From Cliona cf. orientalis (lineage: Eukaryota; Porifera; Demospongiae; Clionaida; Clionaidae): a DNA stretch of 64,000 nt. Each line of letters begins with the position of its first letter. The first letter of the stretch is position 1. The position numbers and the translations under genes are program-made. The notes beneath the pieces were generated by a model. The model saw only the letters and a list, made by a program, of their open reading frames with translations. It did not search any database and had not been told where the DNA came from. Below are positions 10,924-24,300 of this stretch, piece after piece. The stretch covers positions 2,852,001-2,916,000 of the forward strand of contig OZ005705.1 in NCBI GenBank assembly GCA_963930775.1, read 5' to 3'.

Positions 10924-13900
10924 TTAAAATAAGATGTCCCTAGGATTCATTGAGGATCTCAGTGTGTGCCACTGCTCCACCCACTCCCCAGGGTTGGCTA
11001 GCATGTCCTCCCAGTGGGTCACTTCATCTCCAATGGAGTCCATCCAGTCCTTGTGTTTAGCTGCTGACCCAGGAGCTGGACCAAGGCGCAGGCCACCAAT
11101 GAACACATTACCAGATCTTTTATGGAAGTTCCAGATGGTAATTTCTAGTACTCGTTCGCTGCTCGAGCTTTCTAGCGTGACTTTCTCATAAGTGAATGTT
11201 TCTTCCCAGGAAGGCTTTAAGCTGGACTTGATGATCTTTGTCTTTCTCTTTCCACTAGAGCTCTTGTCTGGTAGAAGGTACAGCTTCACAAATGAGTCAA
11301 CAGGTTCTTGAAAGTCCTTTGCTTGCTGCACAGCTATGTGTACTGTTCCTTGTCCCTTACTCTTCTTCGTGTGACCCTCAGGAGAGTACATCAGTGAAAG
11401 CTTCAGCTGCCCCTTATAGGTTTCATCTGTACTAGTATCTTCATCCTGAAACAAAGACACGGGAACTTGAACTGATTATTTGGATACATGCAGTGGACTG
11501 ATATCATGACACTGTTTTTGTCTGCGTACATACACAGCTAGAGTATTAGACACACACTGATCATGAACCACAACATTAAGCAAGGGTGGTGGAAGTAATT
11601 TGTTGAAAGGAGATAATTTGGTATGCTTGCATGTACGTTGCAAAGTGTTTGTGATGTCAAGCAAAATTAATATTAATAGTCTCAAACAGGGTAATTCAAA
11701 GTTCACTTGCTTCCAACAAGCATTTTACAAGACAGAGGTGGATGGCAGCATAGCCGCGAGGAGGGGGAGAGCCTGGGAACGAGGCTAACCATGCTACGTA
11801 CATGACACTGTTAGGAGAATATCTTGTTAAAATTAATGAGAATTGCATATAATATTATCACTGACACTGTGACTTGAGCAACTATCAACTTATTTCAGCT
11901 ATATGTAGCAAAGCCAAAAAGCATCAGATTCTAGCTAAAATGTAGTGATTACTTATGCTATATGTGGCACAGATGTGATTAAGGGGGGTCACTCCCATAG
12001 GCGCCGTGTCCAGAGCTGCGACCGGGGTCAAAATGCAGTCAAACAGTCAAGGCACTTCTCTGGATACAGCACCTATAGAAGTGACCTCCCTTGTGTGATG
12101 CACCAGTGGTACTGTGCTCTCGGCTATTATTAACAGAGTACTTTCTAGATAACTCATTCCACCACCCTAATACCATCACATAATGGCCAAATTAATTAAT
12201 ATACTAGAAATGTTCTCACCTTGTCCTGCAATGAGTACCAGTAGTCCGCTGTATCTGTGAGATTAAGAGCTGACAGCGGAAGACGGACTTCTCCAAGGAA
12301 CTGGTTTCTACCAAATCTGTCCCAGTCCCACACACTCAACCAGAGAGTATGGGAGGCTAGCTCTGACTCAGACACCTTATACTGATTCACAAATGAGGAC
12401 AAATAATAATTTGTATGACATCATGATAATAGAGTATCAATGCATAGCTACCTTGAGTGTCTCATTGTAGACAGGGTCCAGTGTCTTCTTCTTGACACTG
12501 GTCTTCTGTTTGGTGTGTTTGGCTTTGTCAGGAAGAAGGTAGGTCTTGATGTAGGGATCAGAGTAGCCATTGCTGTCAGCAGCTGCTAGTCCCCTGGCTC
12601 TCTCCACATGGATATGCAGCTGGCCACTCTTGTAGTACACACCAACAAGCACCTCACCAGTGATGTCATAGCTACCTTTCCCTCCAGCCTCACTGTAGAT
12701 ACTGGTCATGCTCCCAAAGCTAGTGATACTTCCAGCCTGCTTAAGACTCAGCAAGCCAGACACAGGTGCTACCGTTGCCTGTGACACATGTACACAAAAT
12801 ATGCCAATATAATTGTATATGAACTACGTTTGTACAATACCCAATTGTAAATACTACATAATTGTATAAGTGAATTCCTACACCTAGCATGTTTGCAAAT
12901 TGTGAAGACCATTCATAGCCGTCTACTGAATGCTTAAGGTTATGGGATAGTGTTCCGCCCACGCATGGTCAAAGTTCACATGAATAATAAATGAGACAAT
13001 TATATTCCAGTTTTTGTCCACGTTCTTTGCACAGTCAAGGCACAGGTAAGTAGCTCTCCTGATGCCTGCCCCGTGGTCCACAAAAACGAAAAGCAAACCT
13101 GCCACTGTCTGTCTGCAGGCGCGGGTAAGTTTTGCAATTTTCTGCGTCAGTTTTTGCCAAGGTAAACAGCCTCTGTGTAATGATATACAAACGAAACGAT
13201 AGCTTACGAGTCTCTACAGGGCCAAGTATAGAGTTTGAACTGACTCTATCGAGTTATACAAACAGAAAGCGAACATAAAAACTTACTGCTCAGCTGCCAT
13301 GTGACTCGCTTAATGGCGGCCCTCCAGGACAAAACCTTGTCTGACGACTCACCATCTTAGAATTTTCAAAAAAGCGCTATACTTGGCCCTGCTCCGATCG
13401 ATGGACTATCGTGAACGACAGCGAAGTCAGTTCGTTCAAGCCTCTGGTCTTCAAAAGTTGACGCAGAAATTCGAACTCTTGTTTACAACTGGAAATGGTC
13501 GACGTTCGTTCGCGTTTCCAAGTAAACCGCATTAAAACATACGTGAACTGTGTCCGTGCGCAATCATTTATAAATTGCGCGTCGACTACTATCCCGTAAC
13601 CTTAATTGAACTATAGTGTCTGTACTTACAATTAAGCATTCGATGCTCACTTTGGCTGCCAAAAATGCTACAACGGTACAAATACTAACCAGATCTCCAT
13701 GGCTTTCCTCTGTATAAACTGGAGAGTAGGGGGTGGGAGATTCGGCTGGCGTAGGCACCTGTAGATCCACGTTTCGAGGATAGCTTTCTTGATTCTCCTC
13801 GGTATAAACTGGAGGGTAGGGGGTGGGAGATTCAGCTGGAGTAAGCACCTGTAGATCAATGTTTCGAGGATTGAGGGTTGTTCTCAGTGTGTGCCACTGC

Positions 13901-16612
13901 TCCACCCACTCCCCAGGGTTGGCTAGCATGTCCTCCCAGTGGGTCACTTCATCTCCAATGGAGTCCATCCAGTCCTTGTGTTTAGCTGCTGACCCAGGAG
14001 CTGGACCAAGGCGCAGGCCACCAATGAATGTATGGCTGCTGTTGTCATAGCTCCATACACTAATTTCCAGAACTCTCTCACATGACAATTCATTCATGTT
14101 GACATCTTCAAAAGTAAACTTTTCCTCCCAGACAGGATTGATATTGCTCTTGATTACACCTGTCTTTCGCTTTCCACTTGACCTTCGATTTGGTAGCAAG
14201 TAGAGCTTAACAACAGAACCGGTGGCTTCACTGCTCTGCATAGCTGGCAGCTCCTTGGCTTGCTTGACGTCAATGACCAGTGTTCCTAGCGGCTTTGATC
14301 CACCACAGGGCAGGTACTTAAGTCCCACCTTCAGCTCTCCCCTGTAGAATGGATCCATCCCGTCACTAGCAGCTTCATCCTACAAAAATGGAGCAGTCAA
14401 TATCAAATTTCGAAACACTTGTTCTGTACAGGTTCGCAAAAGGTTCTTCATGTGCATAACATGCCTTACAAGCTGCTACATAATATTTCACTTTAGTATT
14501 GGCAGATACAAATTATTATTGTCAGTTGATGCTGGTAGATAATCTCTTCAAGTATACTATACAAGTACCTTCTCTTGTAGGCTGTACCATTCACTACCAG
14601 ACATGGTCAGGTCAAGAGAAGCGAGAGGGATGTAGACTTCTCCAAGAAACTGGTTTCTACCGAATCTGTCCCAGTCCCATACGCTCAACCACAGAGTCAG
14701 AGAGTTCAATTCTGACTTAGAAAGTTTGTACTGTTCCGATAATTAAAAACATAAACAATTATGATAACAACATTTTAATATGCCTTACCGTCAGTGTCTC
14801 ATTGTAGACAGGGTCCAGTGTCTTCTTCTTGATGCTGGTCTTCTGTTTGGTGTGTTTGGCTTTGTCAGGAAGAAGGTAGGTCTTAACGTATGGACTAGAG
14901 TAGCCATTACTGTCAGAAGCTGCTAGTCCCCTGGCTCTCTCCACATGGATATGCAGCTGGCCACTCTTGTAGTACACACCAACAAGCACCTCACCAGTGA
15001 TGTCATAGCTACCTTTCCCTCCAGCCTCACTGTAGACACTGGCCATGCTGCCAAAACTGGATAAACTCCCAGATAGGCTAGAATTTTCAGCCTTCTTTAA
15101 TCGCATCAACGATGAGTGCTGCTTTTGAGGTAAACCATTCCGATAGTCAGCTTCAGCTCTCAACGGCATGGGGGGCTCTAGTGGCTCTCTACTATGCTCT
15201 ACTATGGGCTCTGTTGAGCTCTCCTTAAACACCGGAACGAGCTGGGGTTTCATGTGAATATCCTCTTTGTGGACTTGAGTGGCTGCTTCAGTGGCTCTAT
15301 AGCTAGTAGAAATGGCAGTGGCTTGATCTGGATACTGGGGCTCTTCTATAGTAGAGCACTGTGGCTCCAACTGAAGCTGATCATACGACAGCACAGATGT
15401 TCTCTGCAGAGCTATTTCACTCTCATTGGTAACCTAATGAAAGGAATGTATGATGCAATTTGTGGCAATCTGTTGCTTTGACAATGATATCATCTATGTG
15501 ACTATTATTAGTCCATTAAGCAACTAAGTAACTATTTGAGGCTCAGGAAGATCGTACAGTTCACGGTTGATTCATCATTTTAAGACTCATAATATTTCAA
15601 AATCCCCTCTGATGATTCCTTCTGCAAATGGACCATAATATGTGACCAGTTATGAGAAGACGGACCATTAACTTTCACTTTGGGATGTTTTGTTTGATCT
15701 GCTTTGACTTGTATCCGGTATAGGCACAAATACAGAGCAGATTGCACTACATGCAACAAACTACATATATACTACAAACAAAAAGTCCCAGATGGTCCCT
15801 TTTCTCATGGCTGAGCTTCTTGTATTTATGGAGTGCATTCCACTCAGGGCTCGTACTTGTACACTGAATCGATACTCATTACTACATTTGTAGAAGTAAG
15901 TTAAAACTTTCATACTACCATCTTCCACGAAATAACAGTCGAGCACTACACTTCCTCATGCAGATGGTAGCTAATGTCAGTTAATGCCGGACGGCAGTTT
16001 TGCAGCTGTGCTAAAGTTACCATAAACACGAATCATTACATCGTTTTATTGTGTATCTCACTATACGTCGAATAGGGAGATTTGTAAGGATAACTGCCTA
16101 TATACATACCTTGTCTTGAAGTGTGTACCAGCTGTCGGCAGTGTCACTCAGATTAAGAGAGGAGAGAGGAATGTAAATTTCTCCAAGAAAGCGATTTCTA
16201 CCAAATCGGTCCCAGTCCCATGCACTTAACCATAGAGTCCGATGTGCCAGTTCTGACTCCATGTATTTGTACTATAATTGCAAATTATAAATACTTCAGC
16301 CATTAATTGCACACTTGAAATATTACCTTGAGTGTCTCATTGTAGACAGGGTCCAGTGTCTTCTTCTTGACACTGGTCTTCTGTTTGGTGTGTTTTTCTT
16401 CATCAGGAAGAATGTAGGTCTTGATATATGGACTAGAGTAGCCATTGCTGTCAGCAGCTGCTAGTCCCCTGGCTCTCTCCACATGGATATGCAGCTGGCC
16501 ACTCTTGTAGTACACACCAACAAGCACCTCACCAGTGATGTTGTAGCCATCATCACGATAAATAGTACTCAACTGTACATGTACAGATAAACATAGGATG
16601 CACGTTTAAAGG

Positions 16613-16653
<41 letters not shown>

Positions 16654-17314
16654 CATACATATGGTGGACAAGTTGCTTCCAAATTCTTTCTTTCTTCAAA
16701 TCAAATAGCTACACACACACACACACATGCACACACACGCACACACATGTGCAAACAATAATATTATGACACACACACCTCAAAATCAGCATCTTGAGAA
16801 ACTATAACATCTGGAACTGTTGTTTTGATTTTGCGCCTGTGTTGCCCTCTGGCTGGGTTATTCCTGTTGCCCTCTAGTATCAATGCATTCATCAAAGATT
16901 TGCGAAGTAATTCTGAACCATAGGCATGATCGCTTTCTAATTTCAGCTGGAGCTGCTGGAAGGTAAGAGGATGATCGCTGCTTGGTGAACTCAAGAGTTC
17001 AGGCACAGAAAGATCCTTCAGTAACCTACAATTTACAAAAAAAAGTCTACATTTCTGCATTTGAAATTGCTCACTGCAATTAGTTTAACTGTACCAAGGT
17101 GTACAGACTGAAATCTTAAGTTATGTTTAATTAAATATGGGTCATATCCCGGGACACTGATGAGAGATTCTACATTAAATTTAAAAATCACGTAACATTT
17201 TAATATCAGTGCTCACCCCCGCCTTCTAACACGAAGTTCTTGGTCTGCATCAATGACAGCCAAGACACGGTTCTTCTCGGCCACAGTGAGGTAGCTGAGG
17301 TCAAGCAGTTCCAT
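10924..17314 (-). CDS. SYTL-B: synaptotagmin-like protein with Slp homology domain, five C2 domains and a short Pro/Ser/Tyr repeat
   Basis: Predicted Rab27 effector. Exons join in phase to about 1106 aa: 17217-17314, 16779-17025, 16327-16572, 16110-16271, 14789-15433, 14569-14730, 13630-14379, 12452-12778, 12220-12381, 10924-11445. Exon 1 begins MELLDLSYLTVAEKNRVLAV (Slp homology part 1); exon 2 holds YGSELLRKSLMNAL (part 2). C2 order by type is A-A-B-A-B. The first two A units have lost the second loop-1 aspartate (GYSSPY); the fourth C2 keeps GYSDPY with WDWDRFGRNQ. Exon 13630-14379 carries a B-type C2, two 30-residue repeats (PTPAESPTPYSPVYTEE) and a hydrophobic stretch LVSICTVVAFLAA. An earlier phase-0 donor (CTG/GTTAGT, near 13695) would drop that stretch. 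The last exon ends NPRDILF-stop. SYTL-C is a recent paralog. Confidence 0.85.
16612..16765. repeat. CA microsatellite in SYTL-B
   Basis: Two (CA)n runs, near 16616-16650 and 16712-16748, lie directly after the SHD2 exon. SYTL-C has a CA run at the matching place (26162-26192), so the tract predates the duplication. Confidence 0.9.
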
Positions 17315-17539
17315 CGGACTGTGCCTATCGTGAGTGAGTGTAAGCCACCAATGGCGGTGAGGAGTTGAGACTGCCAAGGAAACCCTGCTTTCCTAGAAAT
17401 CACCACAGGATGGAGCTATTTAGCAACCGCAAAGCACTTGCAATATTGATATTATGCGGATGTGCCTGGCCATGACTAGGGCTCTCTTGCTTTCGGTAAA
17501 GATCGTCAATACTGGCCGTACTGCGCATGTATATACCTC

Positions 17540-17790
17540 CTCCAACAATTTTACAAAGCAATGGAAGTTCAAGATGATGTGATACTCGTATAGCTTATAA
17601 ACATACTATTGCACCACTTCACATATAAAATAATCATGATTTATATAATTTAATATGACAAGAAGAAATATTGAATAACGTTCAAGCAGTGACTAATGTT
17701 GAGGTCTACGTGGAATGTTTCGTGGAGGAATAGCTGTGGACTTATTAAATAGCCATGTTGCTTTCACTAGACCTCCTCGCCTCCTTTATT
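17540..17790 (-). pseudogene. Relic of the 3' end of scaffold gene D
   Basis: The sequence closely matches 27330-27550. Shared stretches include ACTCGTATAGCTTAT, TATTGCACCACTTCACAT, GTTCAAGCAGTGA and TTGAGGTCTACGTGGAATGT. The last encodes part of the D C-terminus. In the relic the frame is broken: a GAG codon of the parent reads TAG on the plus strand and bases are gained and lost. The rest of D is absent. It marks the edge of the duplicated block. Confidence 0.85.
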
Positions 17791-17829
17791 ATTATATGTG
17801 GCAAAGAAAGTCTAAAGTTTTCAGATATT

Positions 17830-18085
17830 ACCTACAGTAAGAATTACTGGCAGCATTAAAACCTTTAGTAGAGTCATTGACAATTCGAATTCTGCTGGAT
17901 CAATAATTATTGTTAGCACACTAGTAAACAGCCAGCTTACAGCTTATAGATCTAATATACCCATTCAACTGCTTCCCTCGGATTGGGGGGTGTGGCGCGT
18001 GAGACTATTCAACTGCTCGGTCAGCAGCGAGAGAAGAGCTGGTTCAGCTGCTCGCGAAGTTCTATACGGCGAGTCACATGATTAT
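17830..18085 (-). pseudogene. Relic of gene K exon 2 and start of exon 3
   Basis: 18020-18080 matches the K coiled-coil exon (shared CAGCTGCTCGCGAAGTTCTA, then ACGGCGAGTCACAT). 17870-17900 matches the start of K exon 3 (CATTGACAATTCGAATTCTG). Between them, K-like sequence is scrambled. The first exon and the acidic repeat exon are missing, so this cannot make K protein. Sequence from 18125 to 18340 also resembles the K/SYTL-B gap near 10760-10920, with runs of alternating GCGCATGCGC. Confidence 0.8.
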
Positions 18086-18339
18086 AGTATTATAATAATA
18101 ATAAACTATGATCAAACTTTAAAGGCTGGCAATTAATGGCTCCATGGAGCCATGGACATGCATGTACGTGCAATTGCAAGCGCAAATGATCGGTGCACGT
18201 GACTTCACTTCGTACTTCTGCGCATGCGCGGTAGTACGCATTATCTTCAATTCTGATAATGAAAACGTTGCTTGCAGATGATACAACTTAACATTATCTA
18301 CGATGAATAGAATTATGCATGATAGCTATACACAGTCAA

Positions 18340-21300
18340 CTAAAATAAGATGTCCCTAGGATTCATTGAGGATCTCAGTGTGTGCCACTGCTCCATCCAC
18401 TCCCCAGGGTTGGCTAGCATGTCCTCCCAGTGGGTCACTTCATCTCCAATGGAGTCCATCCAGTCCTTGTGTTTAGCTGCTGACCCAGGAGCTGGACCAA
18501 GGCGCAGACCACCAATGAACACATTACCAGATCTTTTATGGAAGTTCCAGATGGTAATTTCTAGTACTCGCTCGCTACTCAAGCTTTCTTGTGTTACTTT
18601 CTCATAAGTGAATGTTTCTTCCCAGGAAGGCTTCAAGCTGGACTTGATGATCTTTGTCTTTCTCTTTCCACTAGAGCTCTTATCTGGCAGAAGGTACAGC
18701 TTCACAAATGAGTCAACAGGTTCTTGAAAGTCCTTTGCTTGCTGCACAGCTATGTGTACTGTTCCTTGTCCCTTACTCTTCTTCGTGTGACCCTCAGGAG
18801 AGTACATCAGTGAAAGCTTCAGCTGCCCCTTATAGGTTTCATCTGTACTAGCATCTTCATCCTGAAACAAAGACACAGGAATTTGAACTGATTATTTGGA
18901 TAAAGGCAGTGGACTGAAATCATGAACAGATACTGTTTTTGTCTGCATATATAGCTAGACACACATTGAAACGTAACAACAACAAAAAAGGCGGTGAAAG
19001 TAGTTTGTTGAATGGAAATTTTGGTACACTCACACGTTGCAACACTTTCATGATGTCTATATATATTAGGCCACATTTGTTGAATAGTAGTTTCTCATCA
19101 GGGACTTTCCCAGAATTGTATGCGGGCGGGTAGCCTCGAACCCAGGCTCACTTTCGGGGGGAGGGGAAAGTGAGCCTGGGTTCGAGGCTACCCGCCCGCA
19201 TACAATTCTGGGAGCCTGAGCGACAGTGAGCGTGCAACAGTGATTTATGTTATACCACGCCCAACTATAAACTATGGGCTGCAGGATGCATGCTCGTAGC
19301 CTGGCCTCTTTCTCCTCTGTGGCTAATTAATTCTGTCCCTTTCTCTTGGCCGCTGTTGAGCTAAGACTCCGATTGACAACGATCTCTGTCTTGCTCTTGC
19401 CTCCTACCCTTTGAAGCCTCAGTTCTGAGCTTTTCGCTTTGCATATAGCGCTAGCGATAGCCTATATAGCACACATGAATGTAAATTTGCAATCGTTGAA
19501 TTAGAGCAGCATATATACGGAATGGTGGACGTTGGGCGGGGCGTAACTAAGGACCGACGTACCATAATTATATATAATTATATATCTATCTCATTCACGC
19601 AGTTCATACCCGTTTATGTGGGGCTCACTCAGGCTCGCCCCAATTAGTGCATTCCAGGAAATGTGTTATGTAAACACTTCTTGATCCTTAAAATAACAAA
19701 ATGCACACACAAAGAAGCAATACAGAACTATACATACAGGCATAGACAATAGATCTGCGCATGCGTAGTAGCATATAATGGCATAATGACGAGATTGAAG
19801 CGGGGGCAAAATTCCATGTGGGCGGGGGACGAGAAACTAATTTCCAACCAATAGTGGCCTTATTAATAGCATCATATATAGAATTAACAATAGTTGAAGG
19901 GTGTGGCTTGCGAGACTGGCCTCAAACAGGATAATAATTCAAAGTTCACTTGCTTCCAACAAGAGAGGTAGATGGCAGTGAAGTACAAGGTGTACCTTTT
20001 GCTTACTGTTAGTAAGTGGTCTGACCAAATCCTTATTATAACATTATATATAACCAGCCACACCTGCTCCATCACCCATGCTACATCATATTGTTATCTA
20101 TGGCTGGAGAATATCTTGTTAACTGAGAGCTGCATATAATATGACTGATACTATGACTTGATCAACTATCAACTTATGTCAGCTATATGTAGCAAGGCCA
20201 AAAAGCATCTAGCAAAAAGGTAGTCCCACATTGGATTACCACCAAATGAATGCTATACATGGCACAGATGTGATCCGGGTACCATGCTCTTGGCTATTAT
20301 CAACAGAGTACTTTCTAGTAACCCCTAATAGCATCATTATAATGACCAAATTAACTAGAGCTTGTGGAGCACATACCCCACGCGCTTTATGAATTTGTGT
20401 ATTGTAGTATAATAATGATGTAGTTAGCTGGGAATTCCAACATGGTTTCTCAGCGTCACTCTCTCAGCAGCAGTGGCCAGACGTCATTCAGACAATAGCC
20501 AGACAGTATGGCACCATACTGACTGACGATGATGTCAAGGCAATGTCAGCTTCTTGTTGCTCTCGAATTGTAAATGCTTTCTCTCTTTTCTGAGATCCAT
20601 AGCACAAGTAGAGTGACTTGACGACCCTTTACTATGCTGAGCTCGAGCATGCTGGCGGCTTAAGTCAGTGGCCCTGGGTTCAATTCCCGGCGGCTGCCCG
20701 GGTTTTTTCTCTTCCAGCTAGCTTTAGGATGTAGATGGGGTGATGCATGCCTGTGGTGCTCTAGTACAGTTCGGCTGCTATCAACACAGGGGTCTGTGGT
20801 GCTCTAGTACAGTTTGGCTGCTATCAACACAGACAAGTGAGAGTGTGTGTGCCCATCCTTGTTAAGCTAAGAACTATCATGCACAGTCGCACCAGTGGAA
20901 TGGGCGAGGTCAATAAACCACAGGCATGCTGACAGAAAATGCATGATTTGTAGTGGTAGCAAGCCTTTGGAGCAATTCAAAGCTGGTATAAACCAGTTTT
21001 TCACCGATTGATTGTGCTTACAGCGGCGCACAGATGCCTAGAACCCAAGATCTGGCGATTTCTGTGCCGTCAATGACAACAACAGACAAATATCTGGGCA
21101 AACAGATTGCTTTACCCCTTGAGTATGCGTGTGGTATAACAGTGGCATAGCCTGCCAGGGGGTGCTCAGGGGGCTCGAGCACCCCCTCTGCTCTTGTCCT
21201 AGTCATGCCTAGTTCACATAGTCCATAGAATAGCCTCATCCAGCACCGCCCTTGGCAACTCCAAACTATCATCTACTACAAAAAAACACAGACACAGATA

Positions 21301-24300
21301 CAAACTTATTTCATCCCAAGATTTGGCCGAAAGCCTTGAGCTAGCTTACTAGCTACATTCAGAGCACGTTCTCTTTGATAATTTGAACTTCAACCTTGAT
21401 GGTTAATAAGTGGGCATGGCTTAAAATTTTGCGCACGTACTCCAACACCCCCTTACCTAAAATCCTGGCAACGCCCCTGGGTAATTAATACACTGGAAAT
21501 GTTCTCACCTTGTCCTGCAATGAGTACCAGTAGTCCGCTGTATCTGTGAGATTAAGAGATGACAGGGGAAGACGGACTTCTCCAAGGAACTGGTTTCTAC
21601 CAAATCTGTCCCAGTCCCACACACTCAACCAGAGAGTATGGGAGGCTAGCTCTGACTCAGACACCTTATACTGATTCACAAATGAGGACAAATAATAATT
21701 TGTATGACATCATGATAATAGAGTATCAATGCATACCTTGAGTGTCTCATTGTAGACAGGGTCCAGTGTCTTCTTCTTGACACTGGTCTTCTGTTTGGTG
21801 TGTTTGGCTTTGTCAGGAAGAAGGTAGGTCTTGATGTAGGGATCAGAGTAGCCATTGCTGTCAGCAGCTGCTAGTCCCCTGGCTCTCTCCACATGGATAT
21901 GCAGCTGGCCACTCTTGTAGTACACACCAACAAGCACCTCACCAGTGATGTCATAGCTACCTTTCCCTCCAGCCTCACTGTAGATACTGGCCATGCTCCC
22001 AAAGCTAGTGACACTTCCAGCCGGCGAAAGACTCAGCAAGCCAGATACAGGTGCTACCATTGCCTGTGACACAAAATATACCAGTACTACATTTGTATAG
22101 TACCATATTGTATACATTAAGTGAATTCCTACTCTGACTAGCTACCTAGCATGTTTACAAATTGTGAAGACTATTAATATATTCATAGCTGCGCGTCTAC
22201 TGAATGCTTAATTAAACTACCGAGTCTGCACTTACAGTTAAGCATTCAATGCTCACTCGGGCTGCCAAAAATGCTACAACAGTACAAATACTAACCAGAT
22301 TCCCATGGCTTTTTTTATTCTCCTCAGTATAAACTGGAGGGTAGGGGGTGGGAGATTCGGCTGGCATAGGCCCCTGTAGATCCACATTTCGAGGATGGCT
22401 TTCTTGATTCTCCTCAGTATAAACTGGAGGGTAGGGGGTGGGAGATTCAGCTGGAGTAGACGTCTGTAGGTCCACGTTTCGAGTTCGGCTTTCTTGATTC
22501 TCCTCAGTATAAACTGGAGAGTAGGGGGTGGGAGATTCGGCTGGCATAGGCTCCTGTAGATCCACGTTTCGAGATTGGCTTTCTTGATTCTCCTCGGTAT
22601 AAACTGGAGAGTAGGGGGTGGGAGATTCAGCTGGAGTAGACGTCTGTAGGTCCATGTTTCGAGGATGGCTTTCTTGATTCTCCTCAGTATAAACTGGAGA
22701 GCAGGGGGTGGGAGATTCGGCTGGCGTAGGCACCTGTAGATCCATGTTTCGAGGATTGAGGGTTGTTCTCAGTGTGTGCCACTGCTCCACCCACTCCCCA
22801 GGGTTGGCTAGCATGTCCTCCCAGTGGGTCACTTCATCTCCAATGGAGTCCATCCAGTCCTTGTGTTTAGCTGCTGACCCAGGAGCTGGACCAAGGCGCA
22901 GGCCACCAATGAACACATTACCAGATCTTTTATGGAAGTTCCAGATGGTAACTTCTAGTACTCGCTCACTTAGAGTGACTTTCTCATAAGTGAATGTTTC
23001 TTCCCAGGAAGGCTTTAAGCTAGATTTGATGATCTTTGTCTTTCTCTTTCCACTAGAGCTCTTGTCTGGCAGAAGGTACAGCTTCACAAATGAGTCAACA
23101 GGTTCTTGAAAGTCCTTTGCTTGCTGCACAGCTATGTGTACTGTTCCTTGTCCCTTACTCTTCTTCGTGTGACCCTCAGGAGAGTACATCAGTGAAAGCT
23201 TCAGCTGCCCCTTATAGGTTTCATCTGTACTAGCATCTTCATCCTGAAACAAAGACAGAACTGATTATTTGGATACAGGCAGTGGACTGAATCATGACAT
23301 TGTTTTTGTCTGCATACATGCACAGCTAGAGTATTTATAGACACACTGAATCACAACAACAAGGGCGCGTATGTATGGCCGGAAATTTTCAAGGGATCCA
23401 ATTCACGGACGACTCATCTTCAAAGATTTTGCGATCTAATTTTCGTGGATGGATGTTCCAGAATTGCTCCACCCACAATATCCGTTAGGCACCACATCTT
23501 ATTGCACGTGCGCCGCGGCTCAAATCCTGGCCGTGAAAAACCTGCAAGTAATCGATTGATCATTCTTCTGTTCGGTAAAACCTGTCGACGTTTCGACTAC
23601 ATGTAGATGCTCTAGTCATCCTCAGGACAAAAGCCATACATGATATTGTTCTGTATGGCTGGAGAACATCTTGTTAAGGCCACTTCAACTTAGTACTCTG
23701 TTTCTCGGGCCCAACCGACCCTACTTTTGGAGAAAACTTGTGTTAGTTTTGAGGTCAGAGGTCAGGTTTAATTACATTCTGAGCACTATCAACTTATGTC
23801 AGCTATACATGTATGTAGCAAAGCCAAAAAGTGGCTAGCTAAAATGTAGTCCTACATTGGATTATTACCAAATGAATGCTATACGTGGCACAGATGTGAT
23901 GCACCAGTGATACTGTGCTCTTGGCTATTATTACTTTCTAATTACCACCCTAATATAGTAATTTAGTACATTAGAAAAGTGTTCTCACCTTGTCCTGCAA
24001 TGAGTACCAGTAGTCCGCTGTATCTGTGAGATTAAGAGATGACAGGGGAAGACGGACTTCTCCAAGGAACTGGTTTCTACCAAATCTGTCCCAGTCCCAC
24101 ACACTCAACCAGAGAGTACGGGAGGCTAGCTCTGACTCAGACACCTTATACTGGTTCGCAAAATTAATGAGGATAAACAATAATTTGTATGACATCATGA
24201 TAATAGAGTATCAATGCATACCTTGAGTGTCTCATTGTAGACAGGGTCCAGTGTCTTCTTCTTGACACTGGTCTTCTGTTTGGTGTGTTTGGCTTTGTCA

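Noticed and set aside
13640..13690. A true transmembrane helix in SYTL-B
   Set aside because: LVSICTVVAFLAA is only about 13 residues before Lys and Glu appear; too short and too polar for a confident membrane span.
20655..20695. tRNA gene
   Set aside because: A T-arm and an anticodon-like stem are visible, but the acceptor stem does not pair, the D arm is collapsed and base 33 is not T. At most a tRNA-derived repeat.
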